From the NCBI GenBank assembly GCA_963663145.1, contig OY760134.1, positions 2,294,001-2,358,000 on the forward strand: a stretch of DNA of 64,000 nt. Reading direction: 5' to 3'. The stretch is from Azotimanducus sp963663145. Its GTDB lineage: Bacteria > Pseudomonadota > Gammaproteobacteria > Pseudomonadales > Azotimanducaceae. The notes beneath the pieces are model-generated. The model was not told where the DNA came from. It saw nothing but the letters and a program-made list of their open reading frames with translations, and searched no databases. Shown one piece after another: positions 8,323 through 17,279 of the stretch; position 1 is the first letter of the stretch, and the number at the start of each line of letters is the position of its first letter. Both the position numbers and the translations under genes were made by a program.

Positions 8323-11300
8323 TCAATGCAACCGGTGGCGAAAGGTCAGATGGATTCCCTGCTCGACCCCCGGGACGTACGCGATTTCCATCCGCAAAAT
8401 CCCCGGCAGAATCCCGGCACCGCGCAGATCCATATCCACCTGTCCGCCAAGCTGATACCTTTCGAGTTCCGCGCTCCTCCCCTCAAACTGGCCAAAGAGC
8501 TTCGCTTTTCCCCGATTCACTCCAATTCCGTAGCTTAGCCGCAGATCCACCCGCTCCTCCGCAAATAGAGGAGTATTCCTTCGGCTTGGATGATTGTGTA
8601 ATACACGCTGAAATCCACCTCCCTGGCGCCGTAGCGCAGTCTCGTCGGCCCGTGAGTGTCCCCAGACCGGGGAAAGCGCGAGAGCCAGCCCCGTGCCTTT
8701 TTCTCCCGGATCTATGGTGAGCGTCAGGTTGGCCCTCCAGTCGTCGAATTCGCGGTCTTCGCCCGAAGCCTGAGCACTAAAGGCGGCTTCCATTTCCAGC
8801 CCGAGGCCTCGGTGCGAAACGCTGACACCCGCTCCGACTTCTCCAAAATACTCCCCCTCATAGTCACCCCCTTCGCGGAGGAAGCCAAATTCGAAACTCG
8901 GTGTGGCAAGGACCGCCTCAGAAAGCCAGATCTGTCGGCTGGCCTCCATCATCGCCCGCAAACGCCATGTCGATGCCACGAGGGAAGAGAGTAGCGGACT
9001 CTCGCCATCAGCGAGGGGATCTGGAATGTTGTCAGTCTCCAGGCGGCTTAGAAAGGCATCGGCCTTCGCTGCCCAGCTTATTTCCGCAAGGGTGGCAAGA
9101 TTCCGGCGCAGGCCGATTGCGCCCATCGTAAACGCGAGGTCCGCGTCGCCAAGATGTGTCTCCCACTCGCTCAGTTTCAAGTCTCCAGCACCGATCCCGA
9201 ACATGCCCCATAGGGACGTATCAGCGCTCGGATGCCAAGCTCCGTATTGGTATCCGGTCATCAGAGAGACATCAAGCTCGCCATTGCTGTCGTCTCCACC
9301 CCCGTAGTCCACGGTGCCGGAACTTCTGGAAATCGCTCCGCCTAGCATCCCGTCTTGTCCGAATCGGTAGTCGAGACCCAGATAGGCTGACGACGCTTTC
9401 CCCTGAACTGGAGAGTGCCCTCCGGAATCGCTATCGAACTCGTTGACCGAACCGCGCGCCCAGAACCTCCACCCGGATTCCGCACCTGTGTCTTTCCCGC
9501 CTTGAAGGCGATACTCGAATGGTGTTCTTGCCAATAGTCCGATCATAGAATTTACCGGTCTGCCTGTCGCCGATTGAACGCGAGATTCCGGGCTAGTCAC
9601 CCAGCCTTGGGCGGCCGAGGTCGGATCGCCTTGTCCAGTTCCATTCCTTTGGGCGAACGCGGCGGATCCGGCAAAGTTGGACTGACCACCCCAAGTCATC
9701 CCATGATCACCGCTTTGTCCGTGCGTCGACCTGTCCATGCGGGATTCCACGAGGTCTAGGGCATCCGACGCGATTGTCCTCCCGAATCCCGCGAGCGCCT
9801 TGCGCACCGAGGAACCCTTCGGGCGGGGCGCGGCGGGGGGAGGTACCACGAATACCTCAACGGTGATGGACAGGGCGAGGGTGTCCGCATCCTCCGGCGA
9901 ATAGTCCTCGTCGTCATCGTGCACCCAGTAGGTGTAATCCGTCCGTTCCAGCACCGACGCCGGCGTTCCACTCAGCTCGCGGGTGAAGCGGTCGAACACC
10001 AAGCCCTCCGGGAGATCCGCCGGGTCGAAGCTGTAATCGCTCAGCTCGCCTTCGTTCAGCGACTCGTCGATATCCCCGCCTTGCGCCGCCGGAAGAGTCA
10101 GCGCCTCAATCTCCACCCCGGCCGTGAACACCAGATCGCCGATCTCCGCGCCTTGCGCGAACGCCGGCGCCGGGTTCGCCGGCGGCTCAACCACCGCCCC
10201 GGCCGCCACCGTCGCCGCTTCCGACCTCGCGCTTTCGCGGTAGTCCGCATCGTTGGCGGCCACCTCGTAGCGGTAGGTCGCCCCGGCGGTCACCTCCGTG
10301 TCCAAATAGGTCGTCGGCGCTGGTGGCGCGTCCGCCTCGTTCGCCACCCAGTACCTCCACTCGGGATCGCACCCGTCCCCCTCGCCCTGCTCGCAACGGT
10401 AGACGCTGTAGCCCGCGATATCCTCGGACGGCGCCGTCCACGACAGCGCAATCCCCTCCTCGACCGCGCTCGCCGTCAGCCCGCTCGGTGCCGCCAGCGG
10501 CATCGCCGACCCGGCCATGGCTGTCGCCGTCGCCGCTTCCGACCTTGCGCTCTCGAAGTAGTCCGTATCGTTGGCGGTCACCTCGTAGCGGTAGGTCGTC
10601 CCCGCGGTTACCTCCGTGTCCAAATAGGCCGTCGGTGCCGGCGGCACGTCCGCCCCGTTCGCCACCCAGTATCTCCACTCCGGCTCGCATTCGTCCCCCT
10701 CCTCACCCTGTGCGCAACGGTAAACGCTGTAGCCGGCGATGTCCTCGGCTGGCCCCGCCCAAGACAGCGCGATCCCTTCCTCTACCGCGTTCGCCGACAG
10801 CCCGCTCGGCACCGCCGGCGGCGCTGCCGACCCGGCCGTCGCCGTCGCTGTGGCTGCTTCCGACCTCGCGCTCTCGAGTCGGCCTACGTCGTTGGCGGTC
10901 ACCTCGTAGAGGTAGGTCCTCCCGGCGAACACGTCCACATCCAAAAAGGTTTTCGGTGCCGGAGGCACGCTCGCGCCGTTTGCCACCCAGTACCTCCACT
11001 CCGGCTCGCATTCGCCCCCCTCACTCTGCTCGCAGCGGTAGACGCTGTAGCCCACAATGTCCGTGGACGAGTCCGTCCACAACAGCCGAATCCCCTCCTC
11101 GGCGGCTCTCGCCACCAGCACGCTCGGCGCAGGCGGTGGAGTCAGCGTTGTCGCCATCACAGCGCCCGACTTTGGACTTTCCGCATAGTCCGAACCATTG
11201 GCGGTGACTTGGTAGCGATAAGTCGTCCCCGAAGTGAGACCGGAATCAACGTAGCTCGTCGGTGCCGGCGGAGCATCGCCCGAATTGGCCACCCAGACAT

Positions 11301-11970
11301 GCCATGCGGGCGTGCAGTCGGCCCCTGCTCCCTGCACGCAACGATAGATGCTGTATCCGACGATGTCATTGGAAGGTGCCGTCCAACTCAGCGAAACCGA
11401 GCTGGTGGTGCTGCCAGTGACCGTTAGTCCAGTCGGCGCGGCCGGCGGAGTCAGCGTTGTCGCCGTCACAGCGCCCGACTTCGGGCTTTCCGCATAGTTC
11501 GAATCATTGGCGGTGACTTGGTAGCGATAAGTCGTCCCCGAAGTGAGACCGGAATCAACGTAGCTCGTCGGTGCCGGCGGAGCATCGCCCGAATTGGCCA
11601 CCCAGACATGCCATGCGGGCGTGCAGTCGGCCCCTGCTCCCTGCACGCAACGATAGATGCTGTATCCGACGATGCCATTGGATGGCGCCGTCCAGCTCAG
11701 CGAAACCGAGGTGGCGGTTTTCCCGTCGACGGTGAGGCCAGTCGGCGCACTCGGCTGCGCGAAGACTTGTGAGGGGATTGCGCACAGCGCCGCCCCCACA
11801 AGCGCCAGCGATATCAAGCGTCCCAAGCAACCCCGCCGTTGGTTCAGGCATTGCGACACATTCCATACCCACCCACCAGGGACACCCGCTTGCTTTGCCA
11901 AACTGGGAAGAGCTTCTGGCGGGATTCCGCATGAATCTACCGACCAGATAAGCACTCGAAGAGCCTTCAT
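8323..11970 (-). CDS. Autotransporter with FN3 passenger and C-terminal beta-barrel
   Basis: The product has 1215 residues. The ATG at 11970 has a good GGAG six bases upstream. The N-terminus is unusually long: about 45 residues precede a classic signal peptide ending PSQVFA, somewhat like the extended signal regions of autotransporters. Five FN3 domains follow (about residues 73-590), each with a conserved YRCxQG...C pair of cysteines, then a He_PIG domain (about 600-710) very similar to the one in the GH123-like protein at 18958, a low-complexity linker, and a beta-barrel domain (about 830-1215) with alternating strands (WRFWARGSVNEFD, SAYLGLDYRFGQDG, LMTGYQYGAW). No protease or lipase motif is visible, so an adhesive surface role is inferred. 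The last residue is His rather than the usual Phe or Trp. Confidence 0.88.
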   Translation of the reverse strand: MKALRVLIWSVDSCGIPPEALPSLAKQAGVPGGWVWNVSQCLNQRRGCLGRLISLALVGAALCAIPSQVFAQPSAPTGLTVDGKTATSVSLSWTAPSNGIVGYSIYRCVQGAGADCTPAWHVWVANSGDAPPAPTSYVDSGLTSGTTYRYQVTANDSNYAESPKSGAVTATTLTPPAAPTGLTVTGSTTSSVSLSWTAPSNDIVGYSIYRCVQGAGADCTPAWHVWVANSGDAPPAPTSYVDSGLTSGTTYRYQVTANGSDYAESPKSGAVMATTLTPPPAPSVLVARAAEEGIRLLWTDSSTDIVGYSVYRCEQSEGGECEPEWRYWVANGASVPPAPKTFLDVDVFAGRTYLYEVTANDVGRLESARSEAATATATAGSAAPPAVPSGLSANAVEEGIALSWAGPAEDIAGYSVYRCAQGEEGDECEPEWRYWVANGADVPPAPTAYLDTEVTAGTTYRYEVTANDTDYFESARSEAATATAMAGSAMPLAAPSGLTASAVEEGIALSWTAPSEDIAGYSVYRCEQGEGDGCDPEWRYWVANEADAPPAPTTYLDTEVTAGATYRYEVAANDADYRESARSEAATVAAGAVVEPPANPAPAFAQGAEIGDLVFTAGVEIEALTLPAAQGGDIDESLNEGELSDYSFDPADLPEGLVFDRFTRELSGTPASVLERTDYTYWVHDDDEDYSPEDADTLALSITVEVFVVPPPAAPRPKGSSVRKALAGFGRTIASDALDLVESRMDRSTHGQSGDHGMTWGGQSNFAGSAAFAQRNGTGQGDPTSAAQGWVTSPESRVQSATGRPVNSMIGLLARTPFEYRLQGGKDTGAESGWRFWARGSVNEFDSDSGGHSPVQGKASSAYLGLDYRFGQDGMLGGAISRSSGTVDYGGGDDSNGELDVSLMTGYQYGAWHPSADTSLWGMFGIGAGDLKLSEWETHLGDADLAFTMGAIGLRRNLATLAEISWAAKADAFLSRLETDNIPDPLADGESPLLSSLVASTWRLRAMMEASRQIWLSEAVLATPSFEFGFLREGGDYEGEYFGEVGAGVSVSHRGLGLEMEAAFSAQASGEDREFDDWRANLTLTIDPGEKGTGLALALSPVWGHSRADETALRRQGGGFQRVLHNHPSRRNTPLFAEERVDLRLSYGIGVNRGKAKLFGQFEGRSAELERYQLGGQVDMDLRGAGILPGILRMEIAYVPGVEQGIHLTFRHRLH
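11157..11774 (-). repeat. 309-bp tandem duplication of an FN3 domain
   Basis: Bases 11157-11465 and 11466-11774 encode nearly identical 103-residue FN3 domains and are almost identical as DNA, differing at scattered positions. The other three FN3 domains of the autotransporter have diverged, so this duplication is recent. Confidence 0.85.
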
Positions 11971-12148
11971 AGCAATCTCCAGTATGAAATAAAACTGCTA
12001 TTGAAATTTCTATATACCATTATCTGCAATAAAAATCCATTAATCTTTGAACTAGATATCATTTTATTTTCCTTATCAAATCAAGCTCATACAGTTGGAG
12101 GCATGTGATGATAAGATGTAGGAAAATTACATTAGGGCAGGAAACATA

Positions 12149-13102
12149 ATGTCTAGGCGACCTTCGGACACGCCTTCCGAATCCTCGGGCGAAGGATCCT
12201 TGGAAAACGAGCACCCCGCCGCTGGTTCCTCCGACCTGCTCGCGACTGTTCGCGCCAAGTATTTGAGCCTCAGCCGCTCAGACAAGAAGGTCGCTCGAAT
12301 CCTTCTTGATTCACCGGCAACCTTCATCATGCGCAGCGTTGCGGATGTCGCCGCCGAAGCCGATGTGAGCGAGGCCACGGTCGTTCGCTTCGGACGCACG
12401 CTGGGCTGCCAGGGGTTCCGTGACTTCAAGATCATCCTGGCGCAGCATCTCGCGGCGCGCCAAGCCAAACTCGACGCGATGACCTATGCAGAGGAAGAAG
12501 CACAGGGAAACTATATCGACCAGATTTGCGCCTCGGCCACGGAGAGCCTGCGCGGCGCTGTGTCGAACCTCAACCTCGAGGCGATCGAGCGCGCCGCCCA
12601 GATGATCAAAACCGCCAAGCGCGTCGCGGTATTCGGACTCGGCGGCAGCTCGAGCGTCCTCGCCGAGGAGCTGCACTTTCGCCTGTTCCGTCTCGGTATC
12701 GCCAGTGCGCACTACCTCGACACCTACACGCAGCGTATGTCAGCCGCCACACTTGAAAGTGGTGATCTCGCCCTCTTCGTTTCCTCCACGGGCCGTCCCC
12801 GCTCGCTGATCGAAATCGCCGAACTCTGCAGGCACTACGGCGGGAAAACGATCGCGATCACCGAGAAGGAAAGCCACCTCGCGCGGGAGGTCGACATCTG
12901 CCTCGACGTGCATCTGTCCCAGACCGGCGTCCCCCTACCGCAACCCAACCCCATGCGCTACGCGCAACTTCTCGTGATCGATTGCCTCGCCTGCAGGGTC
13001 GCGGTTCTGCTCGACGAGCGCGGAGAGGGCTTCCTTGAGCGCGCCCGCGCCAGCATCGCCTCGATGCACGGCATCGCTCCTCAGCAACCGGTCGGAGACT
13101 GA
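12149..13102 (+). CDS. MurR/RpiR-family transcriptional regulator
   Basis: The product has 317 residues. The N-terminal HTH_6 (about 32-95) contains the typical IADVA-like helix (VADVAAEADVSEATVVRF), and a SIS sugar-phosphate isomerase-like domain (about 140-275) contains GLGGSSSVLAEEL and an SSTGRPRSLIE loop that normally binds a phosphosugar. Members respond to MurNAc-6-P, GlcNAc-6-P or pentose phosphates. AGGA sits seven bases before the ATG. The gene faces away from the autotransporter across an AT-rich 178-bp gap (11971-12148) and opens a locus for amino-sugar breakdown, so control by an amino-sugar phosphate is the natural inference. Confidence 0.92.
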   Translation: MSRRPSDTPSESSGEGSLENEHPAAGSSDLLATVRAKYLSLSRSDKKVARILLDSPATFIMRSVADVAAEADVSEATVVRFGRTLGCQGFRDFKIILAQHLAARQAKLDAMTYAEEEAQGNYIDQICASATESLRGAVSNLNLEAIERAAQMIKTAKRVAVFGLGGSSSVLAEELHFRLFRLGIASAHYLDTYTQRMSAATLESGDLALFVSSTGRPRSLIEIAELCRHYGGKTIAITEKESHLAREVDICLDVHLSQTGVPLPQPNPMRYAQLLVIDCLACRVAVLLDERGEGFLERARASIASMHGIAPQQPVGD

Positions 13103-13151
13103 GGCTGACTTGCTCGCAAGCGTGACTCACCGGTACGCGAACTAGCAGTCC

Positions 13152-13244
13152 GCCTGCGCGGTGGGTGTCCCATTTCATTGTCGGCCTGCGCGGTGGGTGT
13201 CCTATTTCAACGGTCGGCCCACGCGGTGGGTGTCCCATTTCATT
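13152..13244. repeat. Three direct GGTGGGTGTCC repeats with 32-33 bp spacing
   Basis: The core occurs at 13160, 13192 and 13225. The surrounding unit (CGGCCTGCGCGGTGGGTGTC followed by CCATTTCATT) is also repeated with small changes. The last copy touches the broken end of a TonB-receptor remnant. Confidence 0.85.
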
Positions 13245-13450
13245 CTTTGCCACGTTCCTTGATGGCATAGAGGCCGGGAAGGCGGGCGAGCGAATCGGCA
13301 ATCGTAGTATCGGACAGCAAACCGATATCTTCGGCCGACATAGCCTCGATCACTTGGTCCGATAGTCTCTTGCGGTCGAGTGATCGACGCAAACTGTCCT
13401 GGTAGCGTCCGTAGACGACGATTTCTTCAACTTCTTCCTGTCCGCGGGCA
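13240..13450 (-). pseudogene. Internal fragment of a TonB-dependent receptor (plug domain start)
   Basis: The stretch reads EEIVVYGRYQDSLRRSLDRK...MSAEDIGLLSDTTIADSLARLPGL, which lines up with EEIVVIGTFRRSLREALSEK...LSAADIGELPDTSVAESLARLPGL in the intact receptor of this window. No signal peptide precedes it, because the frame opens inside the symporter gene, and the rest of the plug and the whole barrel are missing. Homology ends at a GGTGGGTGTCC repeat. It lies directly downstream of the symporter, as if a receptor gene once completed that operon. Confidence 0.75.
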
Positions 13451-13468
13451 TGGCTCGCGCTACGCCGA

Positions 13469-15241
13469 CTAGCGGCCTGCCTGCGCGGTGCGAACATCCT
13501 TCAGCACGGGCAGCGCGGCGGCGGCCCCCAGGCAGCAGAACAGCGCCGCGGATGTCACGTTGCCATAGAGCGCGCTTCCGATCGCGAACAGCAACGAATA
13601 GATGCTCACGCATCCAAGCAGCACATTGAACAGCCCTCTCGGAATGCTGTCCGCCCCTCGAATCACGTCTCCGTCTGCCGCACATCGATCGCGAACGGGC
13701 TTCCAACCCGGGCCACCCGGCGAGATCTCCCTGTAGAAACGCCGCAACACCTCCTGACTGGTCTGCGGACCAAGGTACGTCGCCAAAAGCCAGCACAGGG
13801 TGGTGATTGCCACTCCAAGGACGAGTTTGGTGGCCGCACTCCATGCGGGTAGCTCGGCGAACTGCAAAGAGAGGGCCACGGCGAAGGATGCGACCATGGC
13901 AACAATCTCGCTCGTCGCGCTGATTCTCCACCAGAACCAGCGCAGGAAGAACAGCAGTCCAGTGCCCGCGCCGACGGTCAGCAGTATCTGAAAGGCCTGC
14001 ACCGCGCTCTGCAAATAAAGCGCGAGGGCGCCGGAAAGCAGCATCAGCAGGGCTGTCGTGAGCCGGCCGACGACCACCAAGCGTTTCTCGGTCGCCTTCG
14101 GCTCGATGAAGCGTTTGTAGAAGTCGTTGACCACGTAAGAAGCTCCCCAGTTCAATTGGGTCGAGACGGTGGACATGTAGGCTGAGATGAGCGAGGCCAG
14201 CACCAGTCCTAACAAGCCATGCGGCAGGAATGTCAGCATGGCCGGATAGGCAAGATCATGGCCGACAATGCCCGGATCCAAGTCCGGAAAGGCCGCACGC
14301 AGCGAATCGAGCGTCGGGAACACGACGATGGATGCAAGCGCGACCAGGATCCAAGGCCAAGGGCGGATCGCGTAGTGAGTGAATTGGAAGAACAGCACTG
14401 CGGACGTGGCATCCCGCTCGTTTCTCGCCGCAAGCATCCGCTGGGCAACATAGCCGCCACCTCCAGGCTCCGAACCCGGGTACCAGACACTCCACCACTG
14501 CACCGCCAAGGGGATGATGATGAGCGAAACCAGCAGATCCCTATTCGAAAGCTCTGGAAACAGGTGCATGCGCGACGCCACTTCGGGATGCGTCAAGAGT
14601 TCCGTCAAGCCGCCCACCTCGGGCAGGTTGACCGCGTAGTAGGCCGCAGCCACCGCGCCGAGCATGGAGACAACAAAGAGTATGAGGTCGGTGATGACCA
14701 CGCCGAGAAACCCGCCCAAGGCGCTGAAGGTCAGGGTGACAAGCCCGGCAATCAACACCGTGGTCAGCGGCTCAAGGCCGAGCACCACCGCGCCAATCTT
14801 GATGGCGGCCAAGGTGACGAGGGAAATTACCATCACATTGAAAAACACACCGAGATAGATGGAGCGGAAGGCTCGCACGGCTGCGGCCGGCTTGCCGCTG
14901 TAACGCAATTCATAGAATTCGAGGTCGGTGAACACCCCCGAGCGCCGCCAAAGGCGCGCGTAGAGAAAGCAGGTGAACATGCCGGTGATGAGAAATGCCC
15001 ACCACATCCAGTTGCCCGCGACCCCATGGGTTCGCACGATTTCCGTGACCAAATTGGGCGTGTCGGTGGAGAAGGTGGTCGCCACCATAGAGACTCCCAA
15101 GAGCCACCAAGGCAGGTTTCGACCTGAGAGAAAGAAGGATTGGCTGTCTCTTCCAGCCCGGTGCCTGACAAAAAAGCCGATCATCAGCGAGGCGAATAGA
15201 AAGACCGCGATGATGGCCCAGTCGATCCAGATGAGCTTCAT
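13469..15241 (-). CDS. Sodium:solute symporter (SSS family)
   Basis: The product has 590 residues with about 13-14 hydrophobic segments. The N-terminal part has typical SSS sequence: a first membrane helix (IIAVFLFASLMIGFFV), FFLSGRNLPWW, and GVSMVATTFSTDTPN in the second helix, which carries sodium-site residues in this family. It should import a small organic solute with sodium. The neighbours (D-aminoacylase, RidA, GH20, GH123-like) point to an amino sugar or an N-acylated product, but the substrate cannot be read from sequence. A GGTGCCTGTCCCC repeat ends right at the ATG; its reverse complement places GGGGA at Shine-Dalgarno distance. Confidence 0.9.
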   Translation of the reverse strand: MKLIWIDWAIIAVFLFASLMIGFFVRHRAGRDSQSFFLSGRNLPWWLLGVSMVATTFSTDTPNLVTEIVRTHGVAGNWMWWAFLITGMFTCFLYARLWRRSGVFTDLEFYELRYSGKPAAAVRAFRSIYLGVFFNVMVISLVTLAAIKIGAVVLGLEPLTTVLIAGLVTLTFSALGGFLGVVITDLILFVVSMLGAVAAAYYAVNLPEVGGLTELLTHPEVASRMHLFPELSNRDLLVSLIIIPLAVQWWSVWYPGSEPGGGGYVAQRMLAARNERDATSAVLFFQFTHYAIRPWPWILVALASIVVFPTLDSLRAAFPDLDPGIVGHDLAYPAMLTFLPHGLLGLVLASLISAYMSTVSTQLNWGASYVVNDFYKRFIEPKATEKRLVVVGRLTTALLMLLSGALALYLQSAVQAFQILLTVGAGTGLLFFLRWFWWRISATSEIVAMVASFAVALSLQFAELPAWSAATKLVLGVAITTLCWLLATYLGPQTSQEVLRRFYREISPGGPGWKPVRDRCAADGDVIRGADSIPRGLFNVLLGCVSIYSLLFAIGSALYGNVTSAALFCCLGAAAALPVLKDVRTAQAGR

Positions 15242-15280
15242 GGTGCCTGTCCCCTTGATTTCCTCATGGTGCCTGTCCCC
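15242..15280. repeat. Two GGTGCCTGTCCCC repeats at an operon junction
   Basis: Copies lie at 15242-15254 and 15268-15280. Read on the minus strand, the first ends against the ATG of the symporter gene and supplies its GGGGA ribosome-binding sequence. The second encodes the last residues (RGQAP) of the D-aminoacylase, whose TGA follows directly. Confidence 0.8.
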
Positions 15281-16751
15281 GGGATCTCCTTTTGGCCGCC
15301 GTATTTTTCAACACCCTTCCGTAACCCGTCTGCGCGACAAGCCCACCGTGCCACGACAATCCGCCGTTGACGAACACGTAGTCAACACCTTCCGACACTT
15401 GTCTCGGATTGTCGTAGGTCGCCATGTCGCGGATATGGCGGGGGTCGAACACTGTGATGTCCGCGTAGGCTCCGACCTCAAGTACGCCGCGCTTGCGGAT
15501 ATGAAATCTCTCCGCCGACATTCCCGTCATCTTGCGGATCGCCTCTTCCATCGACAGCAGACCCAACTCAAGCACATAGCGCCGAATAACTCTCGGAAAG
15601 GTCCCCCAGAGTCTGGGATGCGGATGGGCACTGTTCGGAAGGCCATCGGAACCAACCATCGCCAAGCGATGCTGGACGATGCGCCGCACATCCGTTTCGG
15701 ACATCTGGAAGTAACAGGCTCCGCCGGGGCTGAGGCGTTTGGCGGCCTCCTTGGGGCTGCATCCCCATTCTCTCGCCACATCCGTCAACAACTTTCCGGC
15801 TGCCTGTGGGTGGCGCTCCGACCAAGAAATAAGCACCTTCATGTCATCCTCGACGAGTGCGGGGTCGAGTACGCTCGAACCGGCATCGTAGGGATAGCAA
15901 TCGACGCTGACCGGAGTCTCCTCATTCGCCTGCTCGACAAGCTCCAAGGTTTCCGTGCTCCTTCCCCAGTTATTCAGTCCGGCGCACTTGTGATGCGAAA
16001 TCACCAAACCTGCCCCGCCTGCGCGCGCCGCGCCGATGGCTTCGTTCATCGAGTCGATGATCGAGTCGTATTCATCACGCACATGGGAAGCGTATATGCC
16101 GCCGTATTCCGCCACCTTGCTGACCAAGGGCACGATCTCGCGGTTGTCCGCCGAACTGCCCGGGGCATAGAAAGTGCCTGTGCTCAAGCCTGCGGCACCG
16201 GCGCGCATCGCCTCATTGAGCAACTCGACCATATCTGCAAGTTCGCTTCGGTTCGCAATACGGTGTTCGTCCTCCATGGTCGCGAGCCGCAACGAGTTGT
16301 GACCAACGAGCGATACCAGATTGACCACCGGCTTCGCCGCGTCGACCGCCTCGAAGTAAGATCGAAAATCCCCATACCTAAAATCCGCGGCCGCGCCGAG
16401 AAGATTCAAAGGTTCGGGCAGCGAGGACGGGCGCAATAGCGGCGGCAGGCTCATGCCACAGTTTCCGACCACCACCGTGGTGACCCCTTGGCTGATCTTC
16501 GCCTGCATGGATCGCGCAGAAAGGCACGCCACGTCGTCGTGCGCGTGCGTGTCGATGAATCCCGGCGCAACACACTTCCCACTGACGTCGATACTACACG
16601 CCGAGCCTTGGCACGCGAGCCCGCCGATGGCGGCGATGCGCGTTCCCTTCAGCGCAATGTCGGCGGTATAGCCGAGCCGCCCCGTGCCATCAATGAGCGT
16701 CCCGCCGGACAGCACCAGGTCGTAGGGAGAAGGCATTGATTTTGAGCCCAT
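15264..16751 (-). CDS. D-aminoacylase / N-acyl-D-amino-acid deacylase family amidohydrolase
   Basis: The product has 495 residues and the amidohydrolase layout of D-aminoacylases: a small beta domain (LVLSGGTLIDGTG), the metal-binding THAHDD motif at about residue 70, GNCGMS with the family's metal-ligand cysteine, SHHKCAG with further histidines, and GSDGLPNSAHPHPRLWGTF carrying the catalytic aspartate. It hydrolyses N-acyl-D-amino acids or related N-acyl compounds in the cytoplasm. It lies between RidA and the symporter on the same strand, with 17 bp to RidA and 22 bp to the symporter, so an operon is likely. The tail RGQAP is encoded by a dispersed repeat. Confidence 0.88.
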   Translation of the reverse strand: MGSKSMPSPYDLVLSGGTLIDGTGRLGYTADIALKGTRIAAIGGLACQGSACSIDVSGKCVAPGFIDTHAHDDVACLSARSMQAKISQGVTTVVVGNCGMSLPPLLRPSSLPEPLNLLGAAADFRYGDFRSYFEAVDAAKPVVNLVSLVGHNSLRLATMEDEHRIANRSELADMVELLNEAMRAGAAGLSTGTFYAPGSSADNREIVPLVSKVAEYGGIYASHVRDEYDSIIDSMNEAIGAARAGGAGLVISHHKCAGLNNWGRSTETLELVEQANEETPVSVDCYPYDAGSSVLDPALVEDDMKVLISWSERHPQAAGKLLTDVAREWGCSPKEAAKRLSPGGACYFQMSETDVRRIVQHRLAMVGSDGLPNSAHPHPRLWGTFPRVIRRYVLELGLLSMEEAIRKMTGMSAERFHIRKRGVLEVGAYADITVFDPRHIRDMATYDNPRQVSEGVDYVFVNGGLSWHGGLVAQTGYGRVLKNTAAKRRSRGQAP

Positions 16752-16768
16752 GCTGCCCGGTGAGCCAG

Positions 16769-17170
16769 CTAGGATCCATCCTCCGCCTTGAAGGCGATCA
16801 CGTCCATTTCGAGCTTCGCGTCAACCATGATTGAAGACCTCACGCAGGAGCGTGCGGGAGGATGGCCGCCAAAGTACTGCCCATAGACACGGTTGAAGGC
16901 TTGGAAATCGCGCGGGTCATCCAGCCACGCGTTCACCTTCACCACATCCTCCAAACCGCATCCACACTTTTCAAGAATGCGGAGAATATTCGACAGTGTC
17001 TTGTGGGTCTGCGCGACGATGCCACCTTCGACAATTTCACCCGTCTCATCCATCGCCACTTGTCCCGAGACGAACACGAATCCGTTCGCCTTCACCGCTT
17101 GGCAGAATGGGAGCGGTTGACCTCCGCTGCCCTGCCCCGCCGTTCCTATTCTCTCAATACCCATATGCAC
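16769..17170 (-). CDS. RidA/YjgF family enamine-imine deaminase
   Basis: The product has 133 residues, the usual length. It has the family pattern FVSGQVAMDETGEIV, QTHKTLSNILRILEKCG, VVKVNAWLDDPRDF and PARSCVRSSIM, with the conserved active-site arginine, and ends EMDVIAF. RidA proteins hydrolyse reactive enamines and imines formed by PLP enzymes acting on amino acids. It is the first gene of the minus-strand operon with D-aminoacylase and symporter and is divergent from the GH20 gene. This context fits protection during breakdown of D-amino acids or amino sugars, although no PLP enzyme is in view. Confidence 0.92.
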   Translation of the reverse strand: MHMGIERIGTAGQGSGGQPLPFCQAVKANGFVFVSGQVAMDETGEIVEGGIVAQTHKTLSNILRILEKCGCGLEDVVKVNAWLDDPRDFQAFNRVYGQYFGGHPPARSCVRSSIMVDAKLEMDVIAFKAEDGS

Positions 17171-17279
17171 CTCTCTTCCTCAGAACAGTACGAACAGGAT
17201 GACATTCAACAACATATTTTGTCAATCTAAGTGTGTAAATGGTATTCTCTTTCTTTTTTGATGTCGCGAGGATCATCTG
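17171..17279. promoter_or_regulatory. Divergent promoter region between RidA operon and GH20 operon
   Basis: A 109-bp AT-rich gap separates two divergent operons. It contains an inverted repeat TGACA (17200-17204) and TGTCA (17220-17224) with 15 bases between, and a direct pair GAACAGTACGAACA. These could be the operator of the MurR/RpiR-type regulator encoded at 12149; this is inference. GAGGA stands seven bases before the GH20 ATG. Confidence 0.4.

Noticed and set aside
9919..11427. A 502-codon plus-strand frame across the autotransporter gene
   Set aside because: Arginine-rich translation in antisense to a clear FN3/autotransporter frame; a shadow caused by GC-rich codons.
13152..13244. 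Direct repeats with 32-33 bp spacing, considered as a CRISPR array
   Set aside because: Almost the whole unit is repeated, leaving no unique spacers, only three copies exist, and no cas genes are present.
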